From Cricetomys ansorgei (Eukaryota > Chordata > Mammalia > Rodentia > Nesomyidae): a DNA stretch of 64,000 bases. Positions 11,287 through 22,639 of the stretch are shown here, one piece after another. A model generated the notes under the pieces. It was not told where the DNA came from, ran no database searches, and saw only the letters and a program-made list of their open reading frames with translations. Position 1 is the stretch's first letter; every line of letters starts with the position of its first letter. Position numbers and translations under genes: made by a program. Where the stretch lies: assembly GCA_026225945.1 (NCBI GenBank), contig JAMJFZ010000769.1, forward strand, positions 1,488,501-1,552,500, read 5' to 3'.

Positions 11287-11358
11287 GAAAAATAAAATAA
11301 AATAAAATAAAATAAAATAAAATAAAATAAAATAAAATAAAATAAAATAAAATAAAAT
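11287..11358. repeat. (AAAAT)n pentanucleotide array
   Basis: About 14 nearly perfect AATAA/AAAAT units directly follow the L1 copy 2 3' UTR. It is best explained as expansion within the L1 poly(A) tail. A run of seven G follows. Confidence 0.95.
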
Positions 11359-11572
11359 GGGGGGGCAGCAAAAAACTCCAAGGGTCTATCATCCTCAAAC
11401 TCATAATGTCTGATAATATGTAGTTTGATAAGTAAAATGCAATTTAATAGGTTCGTATATGTCCAAGAAAATGCCTTATGACTCTTAATTTTATGGTATT
11501 TTTATGAAATAAATGAAGTAACCACCATCTATTTAATAAACGCACTGAAGCAAAACAAACAAAAAACCCTTA

Positions 11573-11872
11573 CAGGTCCTTTGCGTATACATTATGGCTT
11601 CTGGTTTTATGTTTTTATGGGATTCCTATGTGTGTGCATGGTTTTTTCTCTGTACTTATATGTGTTTCTTGTTCTTGTTCCTTGGCTCTTTTTCTTGTTT
11701 GTTTTGTCCTAGTCCGATTTTTGTTTTATATTATTTTATTATTATTTTCTAAATGCCTTTTTCCCTCTAGGAAGAGACAAAAAGGGTGTAGATTGTGATG
11801 GGAGGGGAGATTGAAAGGAACTGGAAGGAACAGGTGGAGGGAAAGCTATTATCAGATTGTAGAAAGAAAGAA

Positions 11873-11934
<62 letters not shown>

Positions 11935-12375
11935 AGGGAGAGAAAGAAAGAAAAAGGAAGAGAAAGAAAGAGGGAGAGAAAAGAAGGGAGGAAGGAAGGA
12001 AGGAAGGAAGGAAGGAAGGAAGGAAGGAAGGAAGGAAGGAAGGAAGGAAGGAAGGAAGGAAGAAAAATATATCCTAAAAACTAAGTGTATGTGGGGGTTC
12101 TCTAATATTTTATCTGCCCTTGGGACCCATTTCTTCCTCGGTTGCCTAGTCCATCCTTAATGTAGGGATTAGTGCCCTCCTTGTTCCATCTTGTTGTGCC
12201 CTGTTTGAGTAGTAACTCTAGGAGGACTTCTTTTCTACGGGGAGAAGTGGGGTGGGCATGAGTGGGCTTGAGTGGAGAGAGTAGACTAAGAGGAGAGGAA
12301 AAATGGGCGAAGCTGGGAGGAGTGGAGGGAGGGGAGGAGGGGTGTTGAGATACTGAGAGAAGAAAAATAAATAAA
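11573..12375 (+). mobile_element. L1 3' UTR fragment(s), split by GA/GGAA arrays
   Basis: The part at 11573-11870 matches copy 1 positions about 5760-6040 in order (GGTCCTTTGCGTATA, GTTTTATGGGATTCC, CTTTTTCTTGTTTG). The part at 12112-12375 resumes with CTTGGGACCCATTTCTTCC, CTAGTCCATCCTTAATGTAG and a G/A-rich end finishing in AATAAATAAATAAAA. It may be one L1 end in which the purine stretch expanded, or two L1 ends side by side. Confidence 0.78.
11870..12062. repeat. Composite purine microsatellite, (GA)n then (GGAA)n
   Basis: About 70 bases of GA repeats (11874-11940) pass through mixed GGGA/GAAA to about 19 perfect GGAA units (11986-12062). All of the + strand is purine, giving a long homopurine-homopyrimidine tract. 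Long open frames across it encode only Arg/Glu/Lys repeats and are not genes. Confidence 0.97.
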
Positions 12376-12419
12376 TAAAATACTGCTGAAAAACAATAAC
12401 AATAGGAATGCAAATTCAA

Positions 12420-13220
12420 CTCTTCCCCTTTGGATTACTTTGAGCCTAGGTTTGAATTCTCCACTTTTCTTCTTTTGTCTTCTTTGTGTCTCTTGCTATG
12501 GTTACTAGCCTATTTGTAGTCTGTCTGCTGTGTGTCTGATCTGATTCTGTCCTCATTGCTGACCTGAATCTGTCCCTGTGTCTGTCTAACAAAGGATTTT
12601 GTTCCATAGTTATTGAATAACACAGAAAAAAGGGAAGAAATGAGGGATTCCTTATAGAAATCTTTAACAGTTTTTAAAAGGAAACTACTGACTCCAACTG
12701 ACCTCACTTGATCTAGATAACAAAGAGTACTGCAAACATACTACTATCAAGCAGCATCCACGTTGTTTATGTTTAAGTTGGCTGGTAGTAAGATGAGGAA
12801 AAAGGACAGAGATATGAGAGACAGGTGCTCAGTACTTATATAGGTAATATCGAGTTCAAGGGCTGGTTTGAAGGGGCAGTCCATAGCTGAATGTACAATA
12901 AGGCATGTATCTATAGGGAGGTCTGCTATTGTTTTAAGTGAGAATGCAGTGGAGTACTGGAATGGAAAAGAGATCATAAACCACCATTCAATTTCAAGAC
13001 AAATATTTGTGATATTTTTCTTATTCTAAATTGCTTTGGTGATTTTAGGAAAAACTGATGGCATATCTAATATATACATTGCATAGAATCAGGTATATGG
13101 CCTTTGCAATTCATGTGATGAAATAGTATGGAACTGAGATAAATGACATTTTTCATCTATGAACTCTGACAAAAATGCATATTGTATTTATTTAAAAGAT
13201 ATTTAGTTATTTTAAACTAA
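12420..13220. other. Unrecognised sequence
   Basis: Includes a stretch at 12480-12600 with CTGTCTGTCTG-like short motifs but no clear repeat unit. No gene evidence is seen. Confidence 0.5.
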
Positions 13221-13224
13221 GGAA

Positions 13225-13310
13225 TACTGTGTGAGAGAAATAGTCTTTCTCAGGGATTATTCAATGATCAACCCCAATTGGTTATGTAATTCCAATTGTT
13301 TATATAATTG

Positions 13311-13357
<47 letters not shown>

Positions 13358-13540
13358 GTAACACTAAATGGACTGAACAGGTTGTATTTTTGTATATAGG
13401 CAATGAAACAGTTAAAGAAAAAGAAGCTCTGATTTTTAAAGGGAGCAAGGATGAAGGAGCAATGAGCAAGCACATGAGAGGGATTGGAGAGTGGAAAGGG
13501 AATGAGGAAAATGATATGATCACTAATTTCGTTGTACAGT
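13225..13540 (+). mobile_element. L1 (Lx-type) 3' end fragment with (AC)n
   Basis: Shares ordered landmarks with the L1 end at 35640-36200: AGAAATAGTCTT, AATTGGTTAT.TAAT.CCAA, ACTGAACAGGTTGTATTT, and a final purine-rich GGGATTGGAGAGTGG region. An AC array has expanded inside it. Confidence 0.72.
13313..13356. repeat. (AC)22 microsatellite
   Basis: Perfect 44-base AC run. The alternating purine-pyrimidine sequence is a potential Z-DNA former. Confidence 0.97.
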
Positions 13541-13859
13541 AGCCTATAAAGCACTGACTGCCAAATAGAGAAGTCAGTGATGATAGACATATTCTGTGCT
13601 GACACTGTCCAGTGTAGAAAATGACAAAGCCCTTAGCTATTGAAATGTGCCTAGTCTTACTGAAGAAGTGTGTGTAGACTATTAATCATTTTTTATTTAT
13701 TTTAAAATCAAATTAAACTATATTATCCATAGTCTAATTTTAAGCCTTTAAAGCTTAAGTACTAATAAAATTGTGATTCTTATATGTAGCATATTTCTCT
13801 TGTTTCCTATGTAGCAAATGAGCTGGTTAGTTTTGTTACTCATCATCTAGGCATTCTAA

Positions 13860-14240
13860 CAAGTTGAGGAACCTTAGAAATGTTCTTATTACAGTAAAAA
13901 TTAGTTTTATGGGTATGGAAAATTCTACTTAATTGTCTTCCAGAATTTGAAGGTAAGTCCCTATTGCTGAAGACATCACAGACTTCAGAAACAAGACTTG
14001 TAGGAATCAAGCTGGAACTGACCTGGAAAACTCTTTCCCGAGGTTTAACTCCTATAGTACTAAAAGGTGCAATGCTAGCTACCAAGGAAGAAACAATCAA
14101 TAGTATTACTAAGTTATGGGATCTGCAAACCACAACAGTGGCCATCAGGGCAAGAGATTCTCAAAGTTTGATAACAGCACTTATCTCGTGGGGTAGCCAA
14201 CACCAATTTAGAAATACTTTTATAGAGGATGTTATTAAAT
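13860..14240 (+). mobile_element. Probable L1 3' UTR fragment
   Basis: The sequence GGTAAGTCCCTATTGCTGAA followed by GGAAAACTCTTTCCCGAGG and TTCTCAAAGTTTGATAA resembles a dispersed rodent repeat that I associate with L1 3' UTRs. A 92-codon open frame at 13964-14242 starts at TTG, has its first Met at codon 38, and shows no domain. I treat it as chance within a repeat. Confidence 0.45.
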
Positions 14241-14249
14241 AGCTATCGA

Positions 14250-15270
14250 TTAAGCATGATACTAAAGATACTCTTAAGGTGGTACAATTCAGGACAATTA
14301 TAATGAAAGAACTATTTATATCTTTTACAAAATATCCATAAATTGACAGAAATAAACTAATTCCATTAATATTGACTTTTGATCCTTCACTTAATTAATT
14401 TAATTTGAAAGTAAGCAGCTAAAATACAGCGTTTTCCCTATCAGACAGGGATAGCTTCAAAATCACACAGAGTAAGCTTTTTATTATAAAAGTAAGCATC
14501 CTTCCTCATTACATTCAAACTTTATCTTATCTATAACAACAACTAAAAACCGAATATATGATAAAGAACCTCAAAAACCCTTATTAAAATATCTCTAAAG
14601 ACAAATATAAGGAATCAATATTAACATGGAAACGAGAGTCTAGATAGAGGCTTATAACAATTTTATCAAGCAAGCTGTTCCATGGCTTTCTAATGTGAAA
14701 TCTTTTTTTAATCATTCTGTATTTAATTAAGAAGTAAATAGCCATATTCCAAGGAAGGCTGCCTCTTCTATTCAAGTTCTTCAAAGGAGATATCATGCAG
14801 CATCCTAGTAATTTTCCATTTGCTCAATCAGGTTATGAAACTTCCTTTTGTAAGGAACATTATACTGTCATTCTTAGTACAGTTAAATTAGGTTTTATGG
14901 TTTAAAATTGCCCTATTAACTTGGTGCTTCCTGCGTTTTCATTAACTCAAAATATATTTGATATCATGATAAGCTTCCCTGAAATGAAAATTCCCTCGTG
15001 GAATAAGTCAATCTATTATAGCAGATGCTTACTGAAGAGCCTGGTTTTGAATATTACACTGCTTTAACATGCTTTTCTGTGAATTGATGATTTGGATGAG
15101 GTTAGTCAACACTAATGTTTACAACCATATGCTGCATTTGAGGCCACATCATTCTCATTTACCCTTGTACAAAACTGAGAGGTACATAATGTTTGTATTC
15201 CAAATTATATCCTCTTTCTGTGAATATCTCTACTAAGGACCTGAGTATGCTGAAATTGCCTTGGTAACCC
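14250..15270. other. Unrecognised AT-rich sequence
   Basis: No repeat landmark, coding bias or splice-like exon is evident. Confidence 0.5.
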
Positions 15271-15276
15271 TAGAAC

Positions 15277-15440
15277 AGCAGTCCCAAACTTCAGAAATTC
15301 ATCAGATATAAGTAAAACAGAGTTCTAGCCAATGGCACACCATCTAAACTAAAGCATGTAGAAGAGAGACCCAGGCATTAGAAATTTTAAAAGCTTGGCA
15401 GGTGGTAATTGTGAGGCTTGTGTGAGGTTGGGACCTATCA
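15277..15440 (+). mobile_element. MER5A-like hAT DNA transposon fragment
   Basis: The start CAGCAGTCCCAAACTT.AG..ATTCATCAGAT resembles the MER5A terminus. The block CAGGCATTAGAAATTTTAAAAGCTTGGCAGGTGG resembles its 3' part, where the consensus has a gap-tolerant match to a CTGCATTTTAACAAGC..CCAGGTG module. The match is strongly diverged. Confidence 0.4.
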
Positions 15441-15444
15441 TCCT

Positions 15445-18290
15445 AGTTCTTATATTGTTGGGAAGGCTGATTCCAACTGATTTAAAGCTTCTGTTCATGC
15501 ATGTCAGTGTAGCCTCATAGAAGCTGTCTCTAAACATTCATCAGTTTGTGCTGATCCTTCCCCTTCAGGAGCCATACTTTTGAAAGAAACTGTCCTAGGA
15601 CTCTGGTATTGAATAACTCAATTTCAATTCTCTTTGTGGTTGAGTTCAAATAAACTGAGCATCCTAGCTATTGAATATGATGCCATTCCATTCCTGCCAG
15701 AAATGATTTACCAAGCAAAAGTTTAAGGGGCCTAAAGGAATGGGAGATGCTAAGATTAATCCTAGTAGTAGTTTGGTGGATTTTTAGCTAATTAATTATT
15801 CAAAGTTGAATTTAAGTAAAGCAATTCATTTCTGGAATTCTCAGAACAGTTATGTCAAGTTGTAATACCAAGGACTTCAAACACATTGAAGTGGCCATTT
15901 CCATTCTTTGTCCTTATTTCTCTACTCAAAACAATAATGGCTCTTATCACATTCTGAGGCAAAGGAATAGAGAAGATGCAAGATCCTTGGTTTGTGTAAC
16001 CTACATGATAATCAGAGTAGAATTACAATAACAGACAAAGTAACCCAATGAGAAATGCAGTCTGTGAAAGATGCTCTGGAGACTTGAAAGCAAGTTAAGG
16101 TATAGACAGTAGATACCTAGGGTATGTTGCTGACCTCCCAAAAATAAGGTTTCAGGGTGGCTTCATTGTACTTTGATATTATAGCTGAGACTTGCATTTT
16201 AATGAATTAACCCTTAATATCGGAAGCTAAAATTTTCTAGTCAGAGTGAGCCAAACAATGAAAGCAAAGATCTTGAGAGTAGACTATACTGATTTGACTT
16301 TATTTAAAACAGTAGAAAAGACTATGTTAGTACATTTAGCATGGAACTGCTGATCTGTGGTTTTGTGAAAGCATTTTTAGGTAATTGCCAGAGGATTCTT
16401 TCCATGATTATAGAGAAAGTCTAAGATAGTTTTTAATGCATCAGTGATATAATACTTTGTATTTTATCATTTTGTTAGCATTAAATTGCTGTATTAGTCA
16501 AAGAAGCAAAGCTACATTATGGGTGACAGTTGATAGAGGCTTGGGCTGGAAAAAACAGCAGAAAAGATAGTGAGGTGGAAATGATGGCAAAAGATTATAG
16601 GTTGGAAGGGATAGAGAAAAATGAAAACTGGCTCTTAAGTATTTCACTTGAATGTAATGTGTATGTTGCTAATATTAACTGAGAATGGGAGCTATTTGTG
16701 GGACTAGGCATACCATGTTTTTAACTTTGAATGTTATGGATGAATTACCTGCCAGATTTTCAGGAGTTTTCTAATTGGCATTTGAATATCAGAGCCTTTA
16801 TTCAGCAGAAGGTGGGTACAACATAAACAATGTGGTTGTTATAGCTAACAGGAAGTTTGAGACATGATGATTCACTGATAATCTCAATCTTAGGGGGATT
16901 TATTCAAAAATCATTTACCAACACAAGAGGTATAACAAAGAGGTTCTGACCCTCACACATATCTGATTATTGGAAACCTGTTGTAGAAATTTATTTTTTG
17001 TTATGTTTATACTGGTTGTTTTAAGCATTGTTGGTTAAGGGCTGCCTAGGTCTTAGCTTTTTCTATGGTCTGTAGATGTTGGCTTTATGTAAAAGATGTT
17101 TTACTGCTCATGATCTGCATGTGCTATCAATACACCACCTGAAGAACTTAAGTATCAATAAAAACCCCTGAGATGAGACGATCAGAATGGCATTTGCCAT
17201 GATAGTGGTTCTCTCTGTTGAGGTCTGGCATTGTTTGCACCTATGAATATGCCTCCTTGTCTTCATTGCTGAGCCACCACAGTAAGGTGCACAGCTACAG
17301 AAATCAGAAATATGAAGAGAATGTATTTTTTTGTCCCAAGGGAAAAGGACTAGAAACACTGTTTAAAAGCAACTTATTTCTCCTATTCATGGAGAATAAA
17401 CTGGAAGTTGGAGAGAATACCATTACTATTGACTCGTAAGGTAAGTCTCCACCTGTAAAGAAAAGATTTACTGAAACAAGTTTTAAGTATCTTTTTATAA
17501 GTAGCTTTCAGGAAAGCACTAGAACTTTCCCCCTAGAGGCCTAGACTTATGTCTTTAAACTTTCATTTATGTGTGTGCGTGGAGGGTGGAGGGACATTAG
17601 AGTGCTCTTTTTCAGAGAGCTCCCCTTTGGGAAGATGCAGACAGATAACATATCCCTTCTTCTCGTTTCATATTATTTTACAAAACATGTTACATTCCAG
17701 ACTTGACTTTCTTTTACTAGGTAGCAGATTTCTTACATAAGAAAGGTAGGCTCAGTCAGTGAAGTTAAAAGTTAAAAGAGAATATTCCATATACCTTTGA
17801 TGTTTGCATTATTTGAGTATGTAAGAATTCATATGGATGAAAGTTAAAATTACTTGGTAGATACAAAAGAGAGACCCTTGATCATATGACAAAATTTTCA
17901 GGGAGTCTATTCTTATGATATCTATGTATCCATATCAAATATTTCTAGCTTATCAAACTGTCAACCAACATATGTATTCATATATGTATGTATGTATCCA
18001 TAGGGACATCTCTATACATACAGATATATTAGATACCCTATGTAGACTCTCTACTGTTAGCAATTGCAATTTATATCACCTTTGTACATGTAATATTGTA
18101 GGATAGATCAATTTAAGAAGTTATTATGCTCTAGGTTTAATGATTTACCTTAAAATTCATCACCATGACTTATATAGTTGTGGATTAACTTTAATTCATC
18201 CCCTAAAGTCTTTTTAAGTTTTAAGTTTTTAAGTTCCTTAAGCAGGAATTCTTTCTCTAAAAATGTCTCCTTAAGAATTCAAGCATCATT
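15445..18290. other. Unrecognised sequence, no gene or repeat identified
   Basis: About 2.8 kb of AT-rich sequence without a recognisable SINE, L1 or LTR. Short open frames here, such as 17218-17439, show no domain. It is probably old unique DNA. Confidence 0.5.
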
Positions 18291-18293
18291 ATT

Positions 18294-18356
18294 AATATAT
18301 ATATTATAATATATATATTATATATGTTATAATAATAATATATATAATATAATCTA
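18294..18356. repeat. AT-rich (TA/ATT)n tract
   Basis: Alternating TATATA with ATAATA interruptions. It can form a cruciform because much of it is self-complementary. Confidence 0.9.
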
Positions 18357-18361
18357 TACTA

Positions 18362-18552
18362 GAGGGCTGGCAAAATGGCTTAGTGAGTAAAGACCATTTT
18401 TGCTAAGTCCAATGGCCTGAATTTAATTCTTAGAACATACATAGTGGATGGAGAAAGCTAGAAGTTGCCATAGAATGTGCATGCCTACACACACATACAC
18501 ACACATATACACACATACACACACATACACACTAAATGTAAACAAAAAAATC
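18362..18552 (+). mobile_element. B3-like SINE (B2 superfamily)
   Basis: A tRNA-derived Pol III SINE. The head GGCTGGCAAAATGGCTTAGT is followed by the degenerate A and B boxes (B-box region GGCCTGAATTTAATTC), the GTGGATGGAGAAAGCTAGAAG body typical of B3, and an AC-rich tail (18486-18532). The full-length structure is recognisable but diverged. Confidence 0.85.
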
Positions 18553-18559
18553 AACACTG

Positions 18560-19560
18560 AAGATTTCATTGATTCACAAAAGTGATGCTTGACATAATTA
18601 GTACAGAAATGAATAATATTTCCAACTTTAATTTGCAAAATAGATTTTTGTCTTCATTATTTTTTGAAATTATAATCATTGCATCATTTTCCCTTTCTTT
18701 TTTCTCTCTCTAAACTCACTTAGACCTCCTTGCTATCTTTCAGATTCATGGCTTGGCAGTTAAAAGACTAAGCTAACTGTTGAAAAGTAAAATAAATTTT
18801 ATGAGCTCTTGTATGAGTGAGCCATAACACTTGCCAAGGCTAGAATTCTCATACGTTTGGGTATAAACTCCCTTTGGCTTGTCATTTTTTTATTTCATGG
18901 AAGATTGTGTTGCTGATGGTCATAGAATTTTAGCTAAGCTTCCTCATAATATAGCTCCCTTGGAAGGAGACATGTCATGTGAAACTTCCTATGGACTGAA
19001 GGTGAGAATGTACACACCACCTACTTTTGGTAACTGACTTATTATTATTACATTTGATAAAATTGCAACTATATGATTTAAGAGTTGTTTTAATTTTAGC
19101 ATACCACCTGATAGTAAGTGTATGTGGGAAAAGTTGCTCTGAATGATCCACCTGTCTCTAACTGTAGGGTGCTACAAAAATTTGCATTAAGAGACTGAAA
19201 ACTTTAGGATGCCCAGACTGGCTTGTGTTAATTTTTACAGCAGATGCTTAAAAAATATGAACTGTTTGGAGATATAACAGACTAAGTTCAGCATGTTTCT
19301 GAACTATCTTTCTGAACATAATTAATTGTGATGATGTATTTATACTCACCATTTCAAAAGTAATGTACTATTCCTTTATCAAGTAGTTTGCAACTGATTC
19401 ATAAATTGGGTGAGTTTACTCTAACTTCATTCAAATGGAAATTAACACATAAAGCATGACATGAACACATGATTCATAATGTGAAGGTGTATTACACAAA
19501 AAAGTTGTCCATGTATTAAACTTATAATTATGTTAGTAAAATCAGAACATTAATATTTAT
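18560..19560. other. Unrecognised AT-rich sequence
   Basis: No landmarks seen. Confidence 0.5.
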
Positions 19561-19569
19561 TACTTATTT

Positions 19570-19632
19570 TTCATTTATATATATATGTAAATTTATATAT
19601 ATAAATGAAAAAATATATATATTTATATATAC

Positions 19633-19727
<95 letters not shown>

Positions 19728-19728
19728 T
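19570..19728. repeat. (TA)n then (GA)n compound microsatellite
   Basis: A TA-rich palindromic lead-in contains inverted ATAAATGAAAAA/TTTTTCATTTAT segments (19566-19611). About 26 perfect TA units follow (19634-19685), then about 20 GA units (19687-19727). The TA block is fully self-complementary. Confidence 0.95.
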
Positions 19729-19739
19729 GGAGACAACTA

Positions 19740-20890
19740 AGCTGTATTCTTCCCTACTGCTAGCTAATCCACACACTTGCAGGAGTAATTTCAATAGGAC
19801 ACAGCATGTTCTCCTGGAGCAATAGTTGCAGATTATATGCATTTAATGAAACAAGATTCCATGCCATGGAAATAAATATATAATTGTTCTAGTGCAGACT
19901 ACAAACTAAAAGTTCTCCCCATGTTTTATGATAAAGTGCTGTGTTGAAATGTTTATAGTATTTAATTTCAATATTTCCTTTGCTCATTCATTGCTTAAGC
20001 ATTTATTCTGTACCACCTTAGCATCAGATTCAGTATATAATTTTTGAGCATAGCTATTGTAATAAACATACTAAATATACAAACTGTAACAATACAATAA
20101 ATATAACTACATCCAGTTTGTAAAAAATAATTGAGCATATTAAGTCTCTTATTAGTTTAGTGAACTAGCAATTGTCAATGTTATAGTGCCAGGATCTCTA
20201 GGCTACTCTCTGATAATGCGTTAGTAAGGGGAGTAGATAAAAAATTGAATTAATTTACAAAGAAGCTCTCTAAGAGTAAGCTCTCTAAGAATAAGTTGTC
20301 TGAATAGAAACTGATTAGAAAAATGATGATGTCATGCTAATCTTACCAACATGTTATAAGTTTATACATTCTGAACAAATTTAACATTCATAAATAAAAT
20401 TTAATGAAAAATCAGAAAATAGAATGTCTTATTGGATACTCTGTGTGATAAATATTTTATGCTTCACTCTTCTAAGGGATGCTTTCAATGGACAATGGTG
20501 CTTTAATGTTTCATTGAAGAATGTCATTTGTGAGTGTCTTTGGACACATGCAATGAAATCTGTTAATAGAAATACAGAATATATGTGGAATGAAAAGCTT
20601 ATATAAAAATGACAGTCCAGATATACTGCAGCTTTGTCCTGTATATATTTGTATAAATCACATTCACTTTTTATTATAGCAGCTCCATCATGTCTTTCAA
20701 TAACTATAAGAAGTGGAGTCATACGATAAAATGTAAAATTATAAAGTAAGGTGTCTCTGACCTGCAATTGTTTAGAGATTAACCAACAGTCAGTCTCTTC
20801 TCCCTTTCTATTCTCTCTTCTCAATTTCTTTGTCTTTGCCTCTTTGTCTCTGCATCTCTTCTTTCTTTCTCATGAACACCCATATACACA
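19740..20890. other. Unrecognised AT-rich sequence
   Basis: Contains a small local duplication, AAGCTCTCTAAGAGT/AAGCTCTCTAAGAAT, at 20261-20292. Open frames of 60-131 codons at 20424-20824 overlap on both strands without domains. Confidence 0.5.
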
Positions 20891-20895
20891 CACAC

Positions 20896-20953
<58 letters not shown>
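20896..20953. repeat. (GA)n microsatellite
   Basis: About 28 GA units with one GAAA interruption, preceded by a short AC run. Confidence 0.96.
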
Positions 20954-20957
<4 letters not shown>

Positions 20958-21059
20958 GATCTCCTGGATTATAAGATGATCAGGATTTGTATAGGGTTCC
21001 TAAACTTTTTTTTTCATAATTTATGAGATTGTAATAGTAGATATAGAGATTTGCCCAGA

Positions 21060-21890
21060 TGTGGACGTTGGCTCAGGGCAGAGGATAGTTCATTATTTTG
21101 TCTAATTAAATCACTAGTTCTAGTCTGGAACCCTGGAGTCCTAGAGTGTTTTTTCCTCTTTACAATCTAGAACATTTAAACTGCTAGCTCAGTCATAGAT
21201 GGCTTCAGCCTTGGCCTTCTGAGACCTACAGCTGACTGAGCCACTCTGACTAGCTTCTTCTGAACTCTTACTCTTCTGGTTCAATTCACTCTCTGTTCTG
21301 GGCTTCTGCTGAGCTCTATTGTGTCTCTGTGTCTTTCTCCCAGCCTGGCTGCTTCTGTGATTCACTGCTTCAACTAACTGCTCTCTGACTCACTCCAGCC
21401 CTTAGTGTCTGTAACTTTTCTGTAACTGATTTTTCAACTTACTGTTCCTCAACTTCCTCTTCAGCCTGCTTCTCAACTGACTCTTCAACTGGCTTCTCAA
21501 TTGACTCTTATTACTGATTCCTTGTCTTGCTTCTGTTAACTCCTATGTAAATTCTCCTTCACTGAAGTGAGAGCTTCCCTTTCCTCATGAGAGATGGGCA
21601 TGCCCTTACTTTGCTAACTCTTCCTCTGATTAGTCACTTTGTCTGCCATTCACTCTGACTCATCTTAGTCCTCACTTCCTGTATGACAATGACTCATTCT
21701 GAGTTCTGTTTCCTGTGTCTGCTTTCACTGTTTTTACTCCCTAAGGATTAAAGGCATGGACTACCACCACCTTCTGAAAACTTAAATTAAATTAAAGATG
21801 TGTCTACATTCCTTCCAGATCACACAGGCCTCTGAATGTAGACCCCTGGAATGTACACCTTAGCTTTCACACAGCTATTTCTACATGAGA
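21060..21890 (+). repeat. CT-rich dispersed repeat, copy A
   Basis: A family I could not name. The order of modules is: a lead with TTGTCTAATTAAATCA and CCCTGGAGTCC; a long CT-rich body of irregular CTGACT/AACTGACTCTT words; a GGATTAAAGGCATGGACTAC module resembling an antisense B1 segment; and an end module CACACAGGCCTCTGAATGTA, ACCCCTGGAATGTA, TAGCTTTCACACAG. Copies at 32190-32885, 52982-53858 and 61870-62250 share modules in the same order. LTR, satellite-derived and SINE-like origins are all possible. Confidence 0.75.
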
Positions 21891-21891
21891 T

Positions 21892-22012
21892 ACTGTATTA
21901 TGTAGCTCAAGCTCGGCTAAAATTCACCGTGTAGGGAAAACTAGCCTCTAGTTTCTGATCTTCTTGCCTCTTCTTCCCAAGTGCTAGGATTACAGATGTG
22001 CATTACCTTTAG
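21892..22012 (-). mobile_element. B1 SINE, antisense, diverged
   Basis: A 7SL-derived SINE on the minus strand. Antisense landmarks are the ATGTAGCTCAAGCTCGGCTA region, TTCTTGCCTCTTCTTCCCAA and GTGCTAGGATTACAGATGTG. It abuts the end of CT-rich copy A. Confidence 0.75.
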
Positions 22013-22075
22013 TAACAATAGTTTAGCTTCTTATTCTTTTCCCAACCTCAACTCCTGCCCCCATTTCCACCAAAC

Positions 22076-22423
22076 TGAAAAGCCCAACACACTCCTAGTG
22101 GTAAAGGCATTAACCTCTCCTCGGTTTAATATCAAGTACATGCTTTCCCATAAACCTCCCTGTTTAATGTCAAGTACTCACTTTCCCAGAAATCCTTGTT
22201 GCCATATAATATTAGATGAGCCAATCCAGTGGCTGGGTTCTGACCAATCAGAGAGATCCCCTGCTCCCTTAAAAAACCCTTGCAGGAAGCTGATCAGGGT
22301 TGGCCATCTTGTGTGGTAGTGCCAGACCCTAGTGCAGTGGTTTACTGTGCAGAATAAAGACTGCTTGCTTTTGCATCCGAACTGGTGGTCTCCTGGTAGT
22401 ACTTGGAGAGGAGGGGGATTTCA
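22076..22423 (+). mobile_element. Solo LTR of a class I (gammaretrovirus-like) ERV
   Basis: A 348-bp element begins TGAAAAGCCC and ends GGGATTTCA, so it has TG...CA ends with inverted TGAAA/TTTCA termini. U3 has two CCAAT motifs (22221, 22243) and a TTAAAAAA TATA-like box at 22269. R/U5 has AATAAA at 22353, then TTGCATCCGAACTGGTGGTC, which is typical of gammaretroviral LTRs. AAAC precedes it and A-AAAC follows it, fitting a short target duplication with one base slipped. No internal viral sequence adjoins, so it is a recombination-derived solo LTR. Confidence 0.85.
22221..22358 (+). promoter_or_regulatory. LTR promoter and polyadenylation signals
   Basis: CCAAT at 22221 and 22243, TATA-like TTAAAAAA at 22269-22276, and AATAAA at 22353-22358 have the spacing expected of U3-R. 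Activity is not known. Confidence 0.6.
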
Positions 22424-22468
22424 AAAACTGGGTACAACACCAACTTCATATTCACAGAATCCAGTGTA

Positions 22469-22471
<3 letters not shown>

Positions 22472-22515
<44 letters not shown>
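22472..22515. repeat. (TG)22 microsatellite
   Basis: Perfect TG run about 50 bases after the solo LTR, followed by TTTTG-rich sequence to about 22570. Confidence 0.96.
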
Positions 22516-22518
<3 letters not shown>

Positions 22519-22639
22519 CGAATTTATTTGCTTTTGTTTCATTTCGTTTTGTTTTGTTTTGGCATATTTTTGTCTTATTTGCTTTATTGCCTTTTTATGT
22601 TTGTTCTTTTCTTTTCCAAGATATCCCTTTAGATTCATA

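Larger units (their letters stand above)
7440..11358 (+). mobile_element. LINE-1 copy 2, nearly full-span but internally deleted
   Basis: This L1 keeps a 5' UTR (about 7440-8117), ORF1 N-terminus (8118-8600), ORF2 (8693-10878) and a shortened 3' UTR (10880-11286) ending in an expanded AAAAT tail. Compared with copy 1 it lacks three blocks: most of ORF1 (junction near 8598), the RT catalytic core to late ORF2 (junction near 10814), and the ORF2 end plus early 3' UTR (junction near 10878). It also carries a foreign insertion at 10372-10495. Sequence shared with copy 1 shows the same broad family, so the deletions are specific to this copy or its source. Confidence 0.93.

Noticed and set aside
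1..11358. The two L1 copies as a tandem segmental duplication
   Set aside because: Their deletions and 3' UTR lengths differ, and unrelated sequence (6125-7440) separates a proper L1 tail from a proper L1 5' UTR. Two insertions explain it better.
11795..12160. 121-codon Arg/Glu/Lys-rich frame
   Set aside because: It is the translation of GA and GGAA microsatellites.
13964..14242. 92-codon frame
   Set aside because: TTG start, first Met at codon 38, inside a probable L1 3' UTR fragment.
18486..18532. Regularly spaced ACACAT words as a CRISPR-like or regulatory array
   Set aside because: They are the AC-rich tail of a B3-type SINE.
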